DNA from: Hyphococcus luteus
GTDB lineage: Bacteria > Pseudomonadota > Alphaproteobacteria > Caulobacterales > Parvularculaceae
DNA: 64,000 nt
Reading direction: 5' to 3'
NCBI RefSeq assembly: GCF_002943565.1
Contig: NZ_PJCH01000015.1
Coordinates: forward strand, 558,001-622,000
Shown: positions 42,185 through 51,072 of the stretch, piece after piece
Numbering within the stretch: position 1 is the stretch's first letter
How the letters are laid out: every line of letters begins with the position of its first letter
Made by a program: the position numbers and the translations under genes
Notes under the pieces: generated by a model
Databases searched by the model: none
Told to the model about the DNA's origin: nothing
The model's input: the letters and a program-made list of their open reading frames with translations, nothing else

Positions 42185-43375
42185 ATGAAAGTCTGGCAAT
42201 TCAGCGAACAAGCTTATCATCCGGCTTTTGAGGTTCCCGGCGCCATGCGCGTCAACCTGCCGTCCCATCATTGCGATCCCGTTGAAGCGGGGGCGCTCAT
42301 CAACCGGTATCTCGACGAATATATGCTCGCCGACCAGCTCGGCTACAACATCATGATCAATGAGCACCATGCTGCGGCGACCTGCATGTCGACGTCTTGC
42401 ATGACGACACTCGCGATCCTCGCCCGGCAAACCCAGAACGCGCGCCTCCTCGCACTCGGCATTCCCATCGCCAACCGCTCAAACCCGGTGCGTGTCGCCG
42501 AGGAAATCGCCATGGTCGACGCGATCTCCGGCGGCAGGCTTGAAGTCGGGCTTGTGAAAGGCGCGGCTTATGAAGTGTTCATGTCGAACCGCCTTCCGAA
42601 CCGGTTCGTCGACCGCTTCTGGGAAACGCATGATCTCATTCTCGCAGCGCTGACCAACAGGGGAGACAATTTCTCCTGGGACAGCGAAAACTTCCATTAT
42701 CGCGTGGTCAGCCTGTGGCCGCGGCCGATCCAGGATCCGCATCCGCCGATCTGGATGACCGCGTCCAGCGCCAACAGCGCCGCGCCCCATGCGAAACTCG
42801 ACTACAACTGCGCGACCTTCCTTTCCGGCGCCGTGGCGCGGTCGGTTTTCGACGGTTATCGCAAATCCTACAGCGAAGCTCATGGCCGTCTGCCTTCGGA
42901 CGACAAGCTTGCTTACCTCGCCATCGTCTCGGTCGCCGATGATCGCAAAAAAGCGTTTGAACGCGCAGAGGAGATGAAGTCTTATTTCACGACCGCGGCC
43001 CGGCTCGATCCGCAATTCCGCAATCCGGCCGGCTTCAATCCGTGGCAGGTGAATGTGAAAATGGCGCAAGCCGGTCCCTTCGCCATTCGTCCACGCCTGC
43101 GTGACGGCTCGCCGCTCCCGTCCGATCCGACCATTGAACAATATATCGACGCCGGTCTCATGTTTGTCGGCACGCCCGATGACGTCTTCAAACAGATCGC
43201 GCAGTTTTATTCGGATGTCGGCGGCTTCGGCAATCTTCTGATGATGGGGCAGGCCGGCACGCTCAGCCATGAAGACACGGTCGAGAACCTGACTCTCTTC
43301 TCCAAGGAAGTCATGCCGCGCCTCAAAGAGCTTTCCGCTGAGGGACCGGAAGTCCGGTATGAGGCGTTCGCTTAG
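42185..43375 (+). CDS. Luciferase-like (LLM) flavin monooxygenase
   Basis: 396 residues with TAGGAGGAAACC overlapping the previous stop. It is a bacterial-luciferase-family TIM barrel using reduced flavin: early strand MKVWQFSEQAYHP, then NIMINEHHAAATCMSTSC, and GGRLEVGLVKGA. A flavin reductase gene lies downstream in the operon, so the two likely form a two-component monooxygenase. Substrate candidates are a cyclic ketone, aldehyde or heterocycle. The sequence does not decide. Confidence 0.88.
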   Translation: MKVWQFSEQAYHPAFEVPGAMRVNLPSHHCDPVEAGALINRYLDEYMLADQLGYNIMINEHHAAATCMSTSCMTTLAILARQTQNARLLALGIPIANRSNPVRVAEEIAMVDAISGGRLEVGLVKGAAYEVFMSNRLPNRFVDRFWETHDLILAALTNRGDNFSWDSENFHYRVVSLWPRPIQDPHPPIWMTASSANSAAPHAKLDYNCATFLSGAVARSVFDGYRKSYSEAHGRLPSDDKLAYLAIVSVADDRKKAFERAEEMKSYFTTAARLDPQFRNPAGFNPWQVNVKMAQAGPFAIRPRLRDGSPLPSDPTIEQYIDAGLMFVGTPDDVFKQIAQFYSDVGGFGNLLMMGQAGTLSHEDTVENLTLFSKEVMPRLKELSAEGPEVRYEAFA

Positions 43376-43383
43376 GGCGCTCC

Positions 43384-44433
43384 ATGGTAGTCCTGAAGGA
43401 TATCAAGACCACTCCCCGCGAAAGGCGCGCATCGGCTCAATCGCCCGGCGTTAACCAGCCGAACGCGGCAGTGGATGCTTCCCTGCCCGAAGGCATAGAC
43501 AAATATGTCGCTCTTTTTCGGACGGCCCAGGCCGGCGCGACAACGCTGAGCGCGGCGCGGTTGCGTTCGGATATGAACGCGCGGGCCTTCGACGCGCCGC
43601 CTGCATGTCCCATGGAGACCTTCACGACATTCATTGTGCGTGAAGGCCGCGAGATCGGCGTCAAAATCTATCATCCGGGAACGGACACGGCGCGGCCGGG
43701 GATATGTTATTTCCATGGCGGCGGATTCGCCTTCGGCAGCCTTGAAACATTCGACAGCGTCGCCTCGGGCCTTGCCGAGGAGACCGGCGCCGTCGTCGCC
43801 AGCGTTGAATATCGCCGGTTGCCGGAAAGCAGCTACAATGACGCGCAGGACGATTGCTACGAAGCGCTATGCTGGCTGCACCGGCATACCGGAGAGCTGA
43901 ATATCGATGCGTCGCGTCTCGCCGTGGCGGGCGACAGCGTCGGCGCGCTGCTGGCGACGACGGCGGCCATGCAGGCGCGCGACCGCAAGGGGCCCCCACT
44001 GGCCTGTCAGCTTCTTCTTTACGGCGCATTCGCACTGGAGCCCGGACGTCCCGCCTACGCACAGTCCCGTGATCCCTTATTGACCAGCGACAAAGTCGAA
44101 GGGTTCATTGAGCTTTATCATCGCACTCTCGACAAGGATTCCGGCCTGACGCCGCCCTTGTCCGCAACGGATCTAAGCGCGCTGCCGCCAGCGCTCATTC
44201 TCGCCGCCGAACGCGACCCTTTGCGTGATGAAGCGTTCGAATATGCGGAGCGCCTCAACGCCGCCGGCGTAGCTGCAACGGTTCGCGCCGCCCCCGGCAT
44301 GGTCCACGGCTTTTTGCGCGCAAGAGCGATGTCGCCGGCGGCGGCGAAAGAACTGAACGGCCTCGCCGCAACCGCCCGCCCCTATCTGTGGCCCGAGCGC
44401 CAGCCTCGAACAAAAGAAGACAATTCCCGATGA
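43384..44433 (+). CDS. HSL-family esterase (alpha/beta hydrolase fold-3)
   Basis: 349 residues. The hormone-sensitive-lipase markers are present: YFHGGGFAFGS (about 105), nucleophile elbow VAGDSVGALL (about 180), acid in AAERDPLRDEA (about 278) and histidine in GMVHGFLRA (about 308). No signal peptide, so cytoplasmic. The N-terminal ~50 residues are extra and rich in Ala and Pro. It probably opens an ester or lactone within the pathway. It overlaps the next gene by 4 bases. Confidence 0.87.
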   Translation: MVVLKDIKTTPRERRASAQSPGVNQPNAAVDASLPEGIDKYVALFRTAQAGATTLSAARLRSDMNARAFDAPPACPMETFTTFIVREGREIGVKIYHPGTDTARPGICYFHGGGFAFGSLETFDSVASGLAEETGAVVASVEYRRLPESSYNDAQDDCYEALCWLHRHTGELNIDASRLAVAGDSVGALLATTAAMQARDRKGPPLACQLLLYGAFALEPGRPAYAQSRDPLLTSDKVEGFIELYHRTLDKDSGLTPPLSATDLSALPPALILAAERDPLRDEAFEYAERLNAAGVAATVRAAPGMVHGFLRARAMSPAAAKELNGLAATARPYLWPERQPRTKEDNSR

Positions 44434-44816
44434 CTGAGTCCCCAAAAGACGCTGGACAAAAAGGCCGTGAGCTGCGCGAAGAAATTTTCGGGCCGGAAGG
44501 CATGAAAAGCCTTATCAACGCCGATGATTTCCAAATGCCGCTTCAGGACGCAGTGACCCGCATTTGCTTCGGCGAAGTCTGGAGCCGGCCGCAATTGTCG
44601 CTGAAAATCAGAAGCATGCTGACGGTCGCGGTGCTGGTCGGCATGAGCAAACCCGATCAGCTCAAGCACCATGTGAAAGGCGCCATCAAAAACGGCGTCA
44701 CCAAAGAAGAAATCAGGGAAATCCTGCTTCATGCAGCGCTTTATTACGGCCTTCCCGCAGCCAGCGATAGCTGGCGCCAGGCGACGGCGGCGCTGAAAGA
44801 AATCGATGCGTATTAA
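44430..44816 (+). CDS. Carboxymuconolactone-decarboxylase-family protein
   Basis: 128 residues, starting at the ATGA overlap with the esterase gene. It matches PcaC-like proteins: FGEVWSRPQLSLKIRSMLTVAVLVG, then LKHHVKGAIKNGVTKEEIREILLH and YYGLPAASDSW. True PcaC decarboxylates a gamma-carboxymuconolactone; others are lactone-opening or redox proteins. A paralogue lies at 49422-49763. The reaction in this operon is unknown. Confidence 0.87.
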   Translation: MTESPKDAGQKGRELREEIFGPEGMKSLINADDFQMPLQDAVTRICFGEVWSRPQLSLKIRSMLTVAVLVGMSKPDQLKHHVKGAIKNGVTKEEIREILLHAALYYGLPAASDSWRQATAALKEIDAY

Positions 44817-44831
44817 AAGGAGAGGCGTGTT

Positions 44832-45368
44832 ATGAACATCGATGTCAGACCTCGTCCCGAAATTCTCGACAAAACGGAAACCCGCGAAATCGCAGAGGCG
44901 CTAAAAGACGGACTGCGCAGCCTCGCCAAAGCCGTTGCGGTGATAACCTGCGAGCATGAAGGCCAGCGTTATGCGATGACGGCGACGGCCATCAGCGAAC
45001 TCAGCATGGACCCGCCGTCCATGCTGGTTTGCGTCAACAAAACCGCCAGCCTTTACGAGCCGCTTTCCCATGGCGCCGATTTTTGCATAAACATCCTGTG
45101 CGCCGAGCAATCTGAAATTTCGAACATGTGCAGCGGCAAGGCGAAAGGCGAATCACGATTCACCGTGGGCTCCTGGCTTGGCTCGCCGCTTGGTCCGCCT
45201 TATCTCGAAGACGCCCAGGCGAATATTTTTTGCCGTAATGTTTCGAAAAATTTCGAACACGGAACGCACAACATCTTCATTGGCGAGGTCGAGCAGGTGC
45301 TTCGGCGCGAGCTAGCGAAACCGCTCGTCTATATGGATGGGCGCTACGGCGAATTCGCCAGCGCGTAA
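44832..45368 (+). CDS. Flavin reductase (HpaC/HsaB-like)
   Basis: 178 residues with AAGGAGAGG before the ATG. Flavin-reductase-like split barrel: GLRSLAKAVAVITCEHEG, AMTATAISELSMDPPSMLVCVN and the C-terminal GRYGEF. It reduces FMN or FAD with NAD(P)H for a partner monooxygenase, almost certainly the LLM protein encoded three genes upstream. Confidence 0.9.
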   Translation: MNIDVRPRPEILDKTETREIAEALKDGLRSLAKAVAVITCEHEGQRYAMTATAISELSMDPPSMLVCVNKTASLYEPLSHGADFCINILCAEQSEISNMCSGKAKGESRFTVGSWLGSPLGPPYLEDAQANIFCRNVSKNFEHGTHNIFIGEVEQVLRRELAKPLVYMDGRYGEFASA

Positions 45369-45407
45369 CGCTGCAATCAAAAATCAGGGCAAAAATCAGG
45401 GTTGGAA

Positions 45408-46397
45408 ATGAAACTCGCTACGATAAAAACGGACAAGCGGGATGGAAAACTCGTCGTCGTCTCGAAGGATCTTTCGCGCGCCGCCGCCGTGCCGCACATC
45501 GCACAGACTATGCAACAGGCGCTGGACGACTGGGAGAAGACGGCGCCGCTGCTGCGCAAAGCCGCGGCGGCGCTTGAAGCCGGCGATATAGAGGGCGTTT
45601 TCACGTTCGATTCTGAAGCCGCCGCCGCGCCCCTTCCCCGCGCTTATCAATGGTGCGACGGGTCGGCCTATCTTTCCCATGCCGAATTGGTGCGCAAGGC
45701 GCGCAATGCGGAAATGCCGCCGGAACTCTATGAGAATCCGCTGATGTACCAGGGCGGCAGCGATAAGATGCTGGGGCCGCGCGATCCGATTGTGCTAGCG
45801 GACGAAAGCTGGGGCATCGACCTCGAAGCGGAGATCGCCGTCATTGTCACTGACACGCCGATGGGCGTTCGCAAATCCGCCGCGCCCGGTCATATCGCCC
45901 TTGTCACCATTGTGAACGATGTCAGCCTGCGCGGCCTTATTCCAGGAGAACTCGCAAAGGGTTTCGGCTTCTTTCAGTCAAAACCGTCTACTGCGTTTGC
46001 GGCGGTCGCCGTGACGCCCGACGAACTTGACGACGCCTGGGACGGCGCCAAACTTTCCCTGCCGCTTCAAAGCTGGGTCAATGGCGAACGGCTTGGCCTG
46101 CCGAACGCCGGCGAGGATCTCAATTTCGATTTCGCGGCCCTGATCGAGCATGCGGCGAAGACCCGGGAGCTCGGCGCGGGAACGATCATCGGCTCGGGCA
46201 CAGTCTCCAATCGCGAGCGCGCGGTCGGCTCTTCCTGCCTCGCGGAGCGCCGCATGATCGAGACCATTGACGAAGGGGCGCCGAAAACGCCGTTTCTCCG
46301 CTTTGGCGACCTTGTGAAAATCGACATGCTGGACAATGCCGGACGCAGCATCTTCGGCGCGATCGAACAGCGCGTAGAGCAATACTCGCCCGTATGA
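45408..46397 (+). CDS. Fumarylacetoacetate-hydrolase-family enzyme
   Basis: 329 residues from ATG 45408 (a TTG two codons earlier is possible). The C-terminal FAH domain shows metal ligands in WGIDLEAEIAVIV (about 145) and VTIVNDVSLRG (about 175), and GSGTVSNRER (about 267). FAH proteins hydrate or hydrolyse diketo acids after ring cleavage. Beside an extradiol dioxygenase and an MhpC-like hydrolase, a hydratase or hydrolase step on the ring-cleavage product is likely. Its stop overlaps the next start by 4 bases. Confidence 0.88.
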   Translation: MKLATIKTDKRDGKLVVVSKDLSRAAAVPHIAQTMQQALDDWEKTAPLLRKAAAALEAGDIEGVFTFDSEAAAAPLPRAYQWCDGSAYLSHAELVRKARNAEMPPELYENPLMYQGGSDKMLGPRDPIVLADESWGIDLEAEIAVIVTDTPMGVRKSAAPGHIALVTIVNDVSLRGLIPGELAKGFGFFQSKPSTAFAAVAVTPDELDDAWDGAKLSLPLQSWVNGERLGLPNAGEDLNFDFAALIEHAAKTRELGAGTIIGSGTVSNRERAVGSSCLAERRMIETIDEGAPKTPFLRFGDLVKIDMLDNAGRSIFGAIEQRVEQYSPV

Positions 46398-47356
46398 GCG
46401 GCGCGCCCATACTCGGCCTCGGCTATGTCGGCGTTCAAACCGCGTCGCTTGAGACGTGGCGCGATTTTGGAACCGGTCTCCTGGGGCTGCAACCAGTAGC
46501 CCTTTCCGGGAAAAGGCTGGCCTTCCGCATGGATGACGCCGCCGCGCGTCTATTATTGCGCGAAGGCGCTCGCGAAGAGCCCGATTTCTTCGGATGGGAA
46601 GTTCGCAACCGGCAAGCGTTGGAAGCGCTGGCTGCGCGTCTGGAAGAACATGGGCGCCGCGTCGAACGCCTGCCCTCCAGCCTTGTCGAACAGCGCCAGG
46701 TCAGCGACGCGATCTCAACCTGCGATCCGGAAGGCAACCGGCTGGAAATTTTTTATGGGCAATATAGAGCCGATGCGCCTTTCAGGCCCGGCAGGCCCAT
46801 TTCCGGTTTCCGCACCGGCTCGCTCGGCATGGGCCATGCAGTGATGAACGTCAAAGATATGGACTCGGCGCTTTTCTTTTACCGGGACATTCTTGGCTTT
46901 CGCCTCAGCGATTACACGCTCCGCCCTTTCAAGGCTTATTTCTTTCACGTCAATGCGCGTCATCACAGCCTCGCCCTGATCGAAAACGAACGCGGCGGCA
47001 TGCATCATCTCATGATGGAAGTGCGTGGTTTCGACGATATGGGACAGGGCTACGATCTAGCGCAACTCGACCCGGACCGCGTTGCGACAACGCTGGGCCG
47101 TCACTCAAACGATCACATGACCTCGTTCTATGTGCGCACGCCCTCGCAGTTCCTGATCGAATATGGCTGGGGCGGCCGCGATATAGATCCGGACGCATGG
47201 GAGGCTTTTGAGATGACATTGGGCCCCAGCTTGTGGGGACATGAACGCGACTGGCTGCCGGAAGAGATGAGAGACGAGGCGCGCCGCCTGCGTCTCAAAG
47301 CAGCCGCTGACGGGGTGCGCGCGGATTTGTTCGTAGCCTCGAAATCCCGGGCTTAA
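46394..47356 (+). CDS. Type I extradiol ring-cleavage dioxygenase
   Basis: 320 residues made of two VOC modules, as in BphC. The C-terminal module holds the iron ligands: histidine in GMGHAVMNV (about 150), histidine in GGMHHLMMEV (about 208) and glutamate in FLIEYGWGG (about 257). Catalytic residues HSLALIE and HSNDHMTSFY also fit. It cleaves a catechol-type ring next to one hydroxyl group. Last gene of the plus-strand operon; the specific diol is unknown. Confidence 0.92.
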   Translation: MSGAPILGLGYVGVQTASLETWRDFGTGLLGLQPVALSGKRLAFRMDDAAARLLLREGAREEPDFFGWEVRNRQALEALAARLEEHGRRVERLPSSLVEQRQVSDAISTCDPEGNRLEIFYGQYRADAPFRPGRPISGFRTGSLGMGHAVMNVKDMDSALFFYRDILGFRLSDYTLRPFKAYFFHVNARHHSLALIENERGGMHHLMMEVRGFDDMGQGYDLAQLDPDRVATTLGRHSNDHMTSFYVRTPSQFLIEYGWGGRDIDPDAWEAFEMTLGPSLWGHERDWLPEEMRDEARRLRLKAAADGVRADLFVASKSRA

Positions 47357-47384
47357 CGGCGTAAAGCCGCCCCCTTTTTCCGTC

Positions 47385-48182
47385 TTAGAAAAAATAGAAC
47401 CGAAGCGCAGCGTCGGATATGGTCCGGCGCGTTTCGGCATCCGGCACGATCTCATAGAACATGCCGAGCGCCTTTTCGTAACTCATCACGTCCTCATGGC
47501 CGACAAAAGGCGAATCGCTTCCCCATAGCAGGCGCTCAGGACCCGCAACGGAGAGAAGCTTTTGCGTGCAGTCGTGCAAGACATCATGTTCGAGCCGGAA
47601 ACCGGCGGATATTTTCACCCAGGTCTTGCCGGCCTCCGCAGCCGCGAGGGTCGCTTTGAACCCCTCGCCGTTCACGCCCTCAGGCGAACGGAGCAGACCG
47701 AAATGATCGACGACGATCGCGAGGCCTTTTTCTCTCAGTTTCGGCAACGCATGAGCGAGCTGTTCGCTGCTGGCGTTGAGCTCCACATGCATGCCGCAAT
47801 CGGCGAGCCGGTTCAGATATTTGCCGTATTCAAATCCGTCAAAATCAGGAAGCACGGCGTCTTTCTTCCATTGCAGCCGCACGCCGACGACGCCAAGATC
47901 GCGCAGGCGGCGCAGCTCATGCAGCCCGAGATCGGGCTGCGGATAAAGCGTCGCCCGCAATCTTTTATGCGCGCTCAGCGCCTGAAGCGTATAGTCATTG
48001 TAGTCGCCATAGAGGCTGGCGGCGGCGATGACGCCGAAAGCGACGCCATGCCGGTCGAGATCCGCCAGATAGTCTTCCGCCGTGTAATCGTAGTCAGGCC
48101 GCGTCCACGCATCCGGCCGCAACGGCATGCGGCGCGTCAGTATATGGCAGTGGGAGTCGACAACAGGCGGTTCGACGAACAT
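47385..48182 (-). CDS. Amidohydrolase-2 family, LigI-like lactonase
   Basis: 265 residues with amidohydrolase metal-site patterns DSHCHILTRRMP (about 10), VDHFGLL (about 155) and LLWGSDSPFVG (about 215). Size and pattern resemble 2-pyrone-4,6-dicarboxylate lactonase (LigI) and related hydrolases. It lies one base after the other amidohydrolase gene and is convergent with the extradiol gene. Probably a lactone hydrolysis or decarboxylation step. Confidence 0.85.
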   Translation of the reverse strand: MFVEPPVVDSHCHILTRRMPLRPDAWTRPDYDYTAEDYLADLDRHGVAFGVIAAASLYGDYNDYTLQALSAHKRLRATLYPQPDLGLHELRRLRDLGVVGVRLQWKKDAVLPDFDGFEYGKYLNRLADCGMHVELNASSEQLAHALPKLREKGLAIVVDHFGLLRSPEGVNGEGFKATLAAAEAGKTWVKISAGFRLEHDVLHDCTQKLLSVAGPERLLWGSDSPFVGHEDVMSYEKALGMFYEIVPDAETRRTISDAALRFYFF

Positions 48183-48183
48183 C

Positions 48184-49086
48184 TCAGTCTTTCTGCTTGC
48201 GGGCGAACAGGCCTTTTCCCGTTTCGCAAAGCACTTTCCGGCGCTCCTCCTTGGTCAAAAGAGACGCCGCCTCGCGGGCGCGCTGGGCCATCCGCCCATA
48301 ATCCTCCAACGTGTTGCCCTGATCGGAACCCCACATGATATGATCGGCCCCGACAACATCGACAGCATTCCTCAGGAATTCGGCGCAGTCGACGCCCGCC
48401 TCCCTGAAAATATTGAAATTGATCGTGCTCAGTTTGAAATAGATGTTTTTGAAAGCGGTTAACGCAACGTGCTCCTGCGTCAGACCGAGATTGGAAGCGC
48501 CCGAGACCGGCCAGCCGAAATGGTCGAGAGAAATCCTTGTCGCAGGATAGGTGCGCGCCAGGGCGGCGATGCGCGGAAGCGCCGTCGCGAAAGACCCCTG
48601 CGGCGAATACATCAGCACCATGTTCAGCCTGTATTTGTCGGCGATCCTCCATGTCTGATGCGCCTCAGGCGAATCGAGCCAGGGCGTCGTCCCGTCCTCG
48701 GTCTGGCGCCCGTAAAGACGCAAGCCTACGACGTTGCGCTCGACAATCATCTTTTCAAGCGTGGCGGGCGTGTCGGGCGCATCCGCGTGAAGAATGACGA
48801 CGCTGGAAATCTTGTCGGGATGGCGATCCGACACATCCATGATGTAGCTGTTGTCGGTCTTGTAGACCGTGTTGTACTGAACGCCGGCGCCGCCGACGAC
48901 GCCGCATTTCTCCCAGACGGGCAGAATCGCCTCGGGCGTCGCCGGCTCAGACACAATCCGCTTTCGGATATTTTCTTCGCCTTCGCGGGCGTTCGCCGTA
49001 TTGATCGGGTAATGCGCGATGTCATTGGTGAAGAAATGCGCATGAGCATCGAAAAGCGGATCTTGTTGTTCGGCTTGCGGGGCCAA
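48184..49086 (-). CDS. Amidohydrolase-2 family protein
   Basis: 300 residues from TTG 49086, which has AGGAGG 8 bases upstream. Motifs are FDAHAHFFTND (about 13), ISLDHFGWP (about 190) and IMWGSDQGNT (about 265). The family includes ACMSD-type decarboxylases and lactonases. It is paralogous to the next gene, which starts one base after its stop, so the two are co-translated and may act in sequence or together. Confidence 0.85.
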   Translation of the reverse strand: MAPQAEQQDPLFDAHAHFFTNDIAHYPINTANAREGEENIRKRIVSEPATPEAILPVWEKCGVVGGAGVQYNTVYKTDNSYIMDVSDRHPDKISSVVILHADAPDTPATLEKMIVERNVVGLRLYGRQTEDGTTPWLDSPEAHQTWRIADKYRLNMVLMYSPQGSFATALPRIAALARTYPATRISLDHFGWPVSGASNLGLTQEHVALTAFKNIYFKLSTINFNIFREAGVDCAEFLRNAVDVVGADHIMWGSDQGNTLEDYGRMAQRAREAASLLTKEERRKVLCETGKGLFARKQKD

Positions 49087-49421
49087 CGCCTTTTCCTCCT
49101 GAGAGCGATAAGCTCGCCCTTTTCTCTTAATAACGCCGACGGCGCCTATAAAGGGGGTTTACGCGCCGGCCGGTCTTGTCCCGCAAGACTGGCGGCTGGG
49201 CGCAAAGCCGTCTAATTCTTTGTTATCACGATATTTATGCCCAAAGAGCATCAAAATTCGCCGCCCGTCAGGGGGCGGGACATGCTCTCGCGTTATCGGT
49301 TCGCTCACCAAGCGCGATTGGTAAGCTTCCCCGAATAACCATAATGTTTGGAAAAGGCGGAGCCTCATTCCGCTCCAGATCATCAATGCTGTGCAAGACC
49401 AGTGCGTTCAAGGAGGAAAAC
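49087..49421. other. 335-base divergent promoter region with a hairpin
   Basis: No gene was recognised. It lies between the leftward amidohydrolase pair and the rightward CMD gene. A 10-bp inverted repeat (GCCGGTCTTG at 49169-49178 with CAAGACTGGC at 49184-49193, one G-T pair) could be a hairpin or regulator site. The CMD gene has AAGGAGG at about 49410-49416. Confidence 0.5.
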
Positions 49422-49763
49422 ATGAAACGTCCCAGCGGTAAAAAAGGAGACGAGCTCTCAGCTGTTGTTCCGGCTTTTACGGAATATACGGACCGCGTCT
49501 TGTATGAGGACGTCTGGGAGCGCCCCGGCCTTTCGAAACGCGACCGCAGCCTGATTACGATTGCGGCGCTGATCAGCATGTACCGTCCCGAGCAGCTTCC
49601 GGCGCATCTGGGTCTCGCCATGAAGAACGGCCTGACAAAAGAAGAGATCAGCGAAGCCATTTTGCATCTCGCCTTTTACGCTTCCTGGCCTTCAGCGGTC
49701 ACCGCCAGCCGGCGGTTTCTCGAAGTGGTGCAGCAAATGGAGGTCGAAGACGGGGAAGAATAA
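49422..49763 (+). CDS. Second carboxymuconolactone-decarboxylase-family protein
   Basis: 113 residues from ATG 49422, preceded by AAGGAGG. It shares the layout of the 44430 paralogue: YEDVWERPGLSKRDRSLITIAAL, LPAHLGLAMKNGLTKEEISEAILH and FYASWPSAVTASR. It is convergent with, and seven bases from, the acyl-CoA dehydrogenase stop. Probably a small cytoplasmic enzyme of the same pathway. Confidence 0.87.
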   Translation: MKRPSGKKGDELSAVVPAFTEYTDRVLYEDVWERPGLSKRDRSLITIAALISMYRPEQLPAHLGLAMKNGLTKEEISEAILHLAFYASWPSAVTASRRFLEVVQQMEVEDGEE

Positions 49764-49770
49764 CCCTCCC

Positions 49771-50934
49771 TCATCCCGCCATGCGGCGGAGCATGTTTTT
49801 GGCGATCACCAATTGCTGTATCTGCGTCGTGCCTTCGTAAATCCGGAAAATGCGCGCATCACGAAAAAACCGCTCCGCCTCATATTCCTTAAGATAGCCG
49901 GCGCCGCCATGTATCTGCACAACACGGTCGGCAATGCGTCCGCACATTTCCGACGCATACATTTTGGCGCAGCTCGCCTCCAAAGACACCTGCCGACCTT
50001 TGTCCGCATTCAACGCAGCATCGCGGATCATGCATTCGGCCGCGTAAAGCTCGGCCTTTGAATCGGCGAGCATGGCCTGAATAAGCTGGAACTGGGCGAT
50101 AGGCTGCCCGAACGCCTTGCGCTCGGCCGCATAGCGCAAACCGCAATCGAGAATACGTGCGGCATAACCGGTCGCGGCGGCGGCGATGCAGATTCGTCCC
50201 GCATCGAGCGACTGCATGGCGGCCTTGAAGCCGGTCCCTTCTTCGCCGCCAAGGAGCGCCGCAGCAGGCACGCGTGCGTCTTCCAGAATCACGTCCGCAA
50301 TCTGCGAACCGTTCTGGCCGAGTTTTTCTTCCGGCTTCCCGATTGAAACTCCCGGCGTGTCGGCAGGCACTAGAAAGGCGCTTATATGCGCATTCTTGGG
50401 CAGCGCCGCCGCTTCGGTGCGCGCCATCACGATGATCATGTCGGCAAAGGGCGCATTGGTGATATAGCGCTTAGAGCCGTTCAGCACATAATCGCCGCCG
50501 TCGCGGCGCGCGCTTGTCTTTAGCGCCGCTGCGTCGGAGCCGCTGTCCGGTTCGGTTAAGGCGAACGCCGCGATCGCGCCATCTGCGAGTTTCGGCAGCC
50601 AGTACTTTCGTTGTTCGTCCGTTCCGTTTTTGACAAGCGCTGAACAGGCCATGCCGATATTGATGGATATGAGCGCCCTGAAGGCGCCGCTGGCCCAGCT
50701 TAAGATGCGTATAGTCTCGACATATTGAGAAACATTCATGCCGGCGCCGCCATATTCTTCCGGCATAGTGAGACCGAAAAGGCCCATATCGCGCATTTCC
50801 GCCAGGATAGCGTCAGGCACGCGGTTAAGTTTTTCAGTCTCTTTTTCCGCCGGCACGAGGCGCTCTCTCACGAACCGCTCCAACTGTACGACGAATGCCT
50901 GAAAAACGTCCGTATCCATTCCGGTTTGCGTCAA
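49771..50934 (-). CDS. Acyl-CoA dehydrogenase
   Basis: 387 residues from TTG 50934 (AAGGAGAG upstream; ATG 50919 is possible). Complete ACAD: GLTMPEEYGGAGMN (about 55), ALTEPDSGSDAAALKT (about 130), TGFKAAMQSLDAGR and the catalytic-glutamate segment IYEGTTQIQQL (about 370). It introduces a trans-2,3 double bond in a CoA thioester with FAD. It suggests that pathway products pass through CoA esters, though no CoA ligase is seen in the window. Confidence 0.93.
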   Translation of the reverse strand: MTQTGMDTDVFQAFVVQLERFVRERLVPAEKETEKLNRVPDAILAEMRDMGLFGLTMPEEYGGAGMNVSQYVETIRILSWASGAFRALISINIGMACSALVKNGTDEQRKYWLPKLADGAIAAFALTEPDSGSDAAALKTSARRDGGDYVLNGSKRYITNAPFADMIIVMARTEAAALPKNAHISAFLVPADTPGVSIGKPEEKLGQNGSQIADVILEDARVPAAALLGGEEGTGFKAAMQSLDAGRICIAAAATGYAARILDCGLRYAAERKAFGQPIAQFQLIQAMLADSKAELYAAECMIRDAALNADKGRQVSLEASCAKMYASEMCGRIADRVVQIHGGAGYLKEYEAERFFRDARIFRIYEGTTQIQQLVIAKNMLRRMAG

Positions 50935-51012
50935 CTCGGCTCTCCTTAAATTTGAAAATCTATCCGCATTGCGGATATTTCATCATGACGCTTTTAAAGC
51001 GCCTGTACGCAT

Positions 51013-51047
51013 AAAAAGTCGCGCCGCCCAATGAAGAGCGACGCGAC
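51013..51047 (-). terminator. Rho-independent terminator of the large receptor gene
   Basis: On the minus strand a 10-bp stem with one G-T pair (51047-51038 with 51027-51018) and a 10-base loop is followed by TTTTT (51017-51013). Confidence 0.75.
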
Positions 51048-51072
51048 AGTCCGCTTAGGGAAGACTATGTAA

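Noticed and set aside
45377-45400. Tandem copies of AAAAATCAGGG before the FAH gene
   Set aside because: Two 11-base copies only; probably chance or a minor duplication around the ribosome site.
41363-47356. Assignment of the operon to steroid degradation (HsaABCD-like)
   Set aside because: The monooxygenase is luciferase-type, not ACAD-like HsaA, and no steroid-specific genes (KstD, KshA) are in the window.
47357-47380. Terminator after the extradiol gene
   Set aside because: Only a 4-bp stem precedes the T-run, too weak to call.
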